Shown here: positions 13,947-15,094 of the stretch, in pieces
Position numbering within the stretch: position 1 is the stretch's first letter
How the letters are laid out: every line of letters starts with the position of its first letter
From: an uncultured Flavobacteriales bacterium
GTDB taxonomy: Bacteria > Bacteroidota > Bacteroidia > Flavobacteriales > CALTNV01
Length of the DNA stretch: 15,094 nucleotides
NCBI GenBank assembly: GCA_943845485.1
Contig: CALTNV010000064.1
Span: forward strand, 1 to 15,094
Direction: 5' to 3'
The notes under the pieces: generated by a model
What the model was told of the DNA's origin: nothing
The model's database searches: none
The model's input: the letters and a program-made list of their open reading frames with translations, nothing else
Program-made: the position numbers and the translations under genes

Positions 13947-14828
13947 ATGAGGATATTTTTTACGTCTATTATTTATATTTTAATTATTTCTACTAATTAC
14001 GCTCAGCAAATTACCGTATGTATCAATGCAGGTCATGGTGGAAAAGACCCTGGTAAGTTATCATCAAGTAAGAAATATTTAGATGAAAAAGATCTAAATT
14101 TAAAAATATCAACATTAGTTGCAAATTATATAGACTCATTAATTCCTGGAGTTAAAGTTATACAAACGCGTAAGACTGATGTTTTTCACTCTCTTAATGA
14201 TATTGTTTATATTGCTAATTCAAATAATGCAGACTTTTTAATCAGTATTCATGTAAATAGTAGTGAAAAGTCTAATGTAAAAGGTACAAGTGTACATGTC
14301 CATAATTCATCTTCAATAAAAGGTGTTAGATTAGCTACTTATATAAATAGGGATTTAAATACTAGAGCAAGACGATCCAGTAGAGGGGTTAAAACAAAAG
14401 AAGATAGGAGTCATAATTTACAAATATTACAACAAACTAAAATGCCTGCAGTTCTAGTTGAATGTGGTTTTATTACAAATAAACAAGATGAACAGTTTTT
14501 AAATACGACTCATGGACAAGAAATAATCGCCTCATCAATATATAGAGGTTTTAAAGCTTTTCTTTTAAATGAATACCCCAATAGATTAATTCCTAATATT
14601 TATAAAATACAATTAGCCAGTTCTTATACTAAAATATCCAAAAATTATTATTATTTTAATAAATTAACAACTCAGGTAGAAGAAATTGATCATGGTAAAA
14701 AAGAAAAATTTAGGTTTGTATATTATACTGGAAATTTCTTTTCAAAAAAAGAAGCAATAGAATATCTTTCTGAAGTTAGAAAAATAGAAGGTTTTAAAGA
14801 TGCTTATGTTGTTAGTTTAGAATTGTAA
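13947..14828 (+). CDS. N-acetylmuramoyl-L-alanine amidase (Amidase_3) with C-terminal SPOR-like domain
   Basis: Periplasmic zinc amidase cleaving the bond between N-acetylmuramic acid and the peptide stem, normally for septal peptidoglycan splitting. Seen: 293 residues. The signal peptide is MRIFFTSIIYILIISTNYA, with cleavage before QQ. The Amidase_3 domain (22-206) has zinc ligands H30 in INAGHGGKDPG, E47 in LDEKDLNL and H102 in ISIHVNS, plus catalytic E172 in VLVECGFITN. Residues 218-293 begin YKIQLASS and contain FRFVYYTGNFFSKKEAIEYL, with a final AYVVSL, resembling a SPOR domain, which binds glycan strands stripped of peptides at the division site. No AMIN domain is present. An upstream TTG at 13878 is in frame but would add 23 residues before the signal peptide and lies before the likely promoter, so ATG 13947 is chosen. 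The lipoprotein gene follows after 17 bases. Confidence 0.92.
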   Translation: MRIFFTSIIYILIISTNYAQQITVCINAGHGGKDPGKLSSSKKYLDEKDLNLKISTLVANYIDSLIPGVKVIQTRKTDVFHSLNDIVYIANSNNADFLISIHVNSSEKSNVKGTSVHVHNSSSIKGVRLATYINRDLNTRARRSSRGVKTKEDRSHNLQILQQTKMPAVLVECGFITNKQDEQFLNTTHGQEIIASSIYRGFKAFLLNEYPNRLIPNIYKIQLASSYTKISKNYYYFNKLTTQVEEIDHGKKEKFRFVYYTGNFFSKKEAIEYLSEVRKIEGFKDAYVVSLEL

Positions 14829-14845
14829 CCCATAAAATATTAGAT

Positions 14846-15094
14846 ATGATTTTTATTAAAAAAATAATGCTATTAATTATATTTATGACAATGTTATTTA
14901 GTTGTAATAAAGATGAAGAGCTGTATTGTGAAGAAAATAACATTGGTTTTTTAACTATTACTAATACATCTGATAATCGTTATGAAATTTATTTAAATGA
15001 TATCTTAGAGTTTGAAATCGATGCTAATAGTTATTATGAAGAATGGGAGTTAAGTCCCGGTAACTATTCATTATCAGCTATTGAAATTACCGGT
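14846..15094 (+). CDS. predicted surface-exposed lipoprotein, N-terminal part (runs off window)
   Basis: Start of a gene cut by the right edge: 83 codons from ATG 14846, open to the end. Seen: a basic N-terminus (MIFIKK), a hydrophobic stretch and the lipobox LFSC with the lipidated cysteine at residue 20. The next residues NKDEE match the K-(D/E)-(D/E) type lipoprotein export signal described in Bacteroidota, where it sends lipoproteins to the cell surface. After this, the sequence GFLTITNTSDNRYEIYLND then WELSPGNYSLSA looks like a beta-sandwich with some resemblance to PEGA-type domains, but I do not recognise the family. It follows the amidase by 17 bases on the same strand and may share its transcript. 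Confidence 0.75.
   Translation, partial: MIFIKKIMLLIIFMTMLFSCNKDEELYCEENNIGFLTITNTSDNRYEIYLNDILEFEIDANSYYEEWELSPGNYSLSAIEITG

Overview
The window is a strongly AT-rich stretch of ordinary chromosomal DNA from a member of the Bacteroidota, most likely a flavobacterium-like marine or aquatic lineage (inference). Support comes from the gene content: menaquinone and bacillithiol synthesis genes, a DUF4421-type outer-membrane barrel, a lipoprotein with a Bacteroidota-style surface-export signal, and a one-piece ThrE-type exporter. It also comes from regulation: start codons lack Shine-Dalgarno sequences, and several genes have TAnnTTTG elements resembling the Bacteroidota -7 box. I see no tRNA, rRNA, CRISPR array, insertion sequence, phage gene or toxin/defence cassette.

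Layout from left to right. (1) 1-602, minus: ung (uracil-DNA glycosylase), broken at the left edge. Its last ~50 bases are not ung but an inverted copy of the middle of the next gene. (2) 691-1746, plus: a DUF4421-like outer-membrane protein, convergent with menA (1738-2640, minus). (3) bshC (2687-4327, plus), divergent from menA and convergent, with a 4-base overlap, with a ThrE-like amino acid exporter (4324-5532, minus). (4) A tight minus-strand operon, 8550 to 5611: glmM, a cysteine desulfurase and a MazG-like pyrophosphohydrolase, ending in an intrinsic terminator whose loop holds the last stop codon. (5) Plus-strand genes from 8711: a TPR protein and a ComA-like (phosphosulfolactate synthase family) protein, then an intrinsic terminator at 10921-10945, then a DUF368/PopT-family polyprenyl-phosphate transporter and aroE, which overlap by 4 bases, then a strong bidirectional terminator at 12643-12680. 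(6) ychF on minus, divergent from a plus-strand N-acetylmuramoyl-L-alanine amidase with a SPOR-like tail. (7) The beginning of a lipoprotein gene that runs off the right edge.

Most genes are housekeeping: DNA repair, quinone, thiol, amino-sugar, Fe-S and aromatic amino acid metabolism. A cell-envelope theme links GlmM (UDP-GlcNAc precursor), PopT (recycling of the undecaprenyl-phosphate carrier) and the amidase (septal peptidoglycan cleavage), but they sit in separate transcription units.

I did not find a convincing new biological system. The most important observation is the inverted duplication at the left edge. It is probably an amplification or assembly chimera, and if so the first ~50 bases should not be trusted. 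Two start codons were moved downstream of the longest reading frame: PopT to 10963, because the longer form reads through a terminator hairpin, and the amidase to 13947, because the longer form starts at a TTG upstream of a likely promoter.
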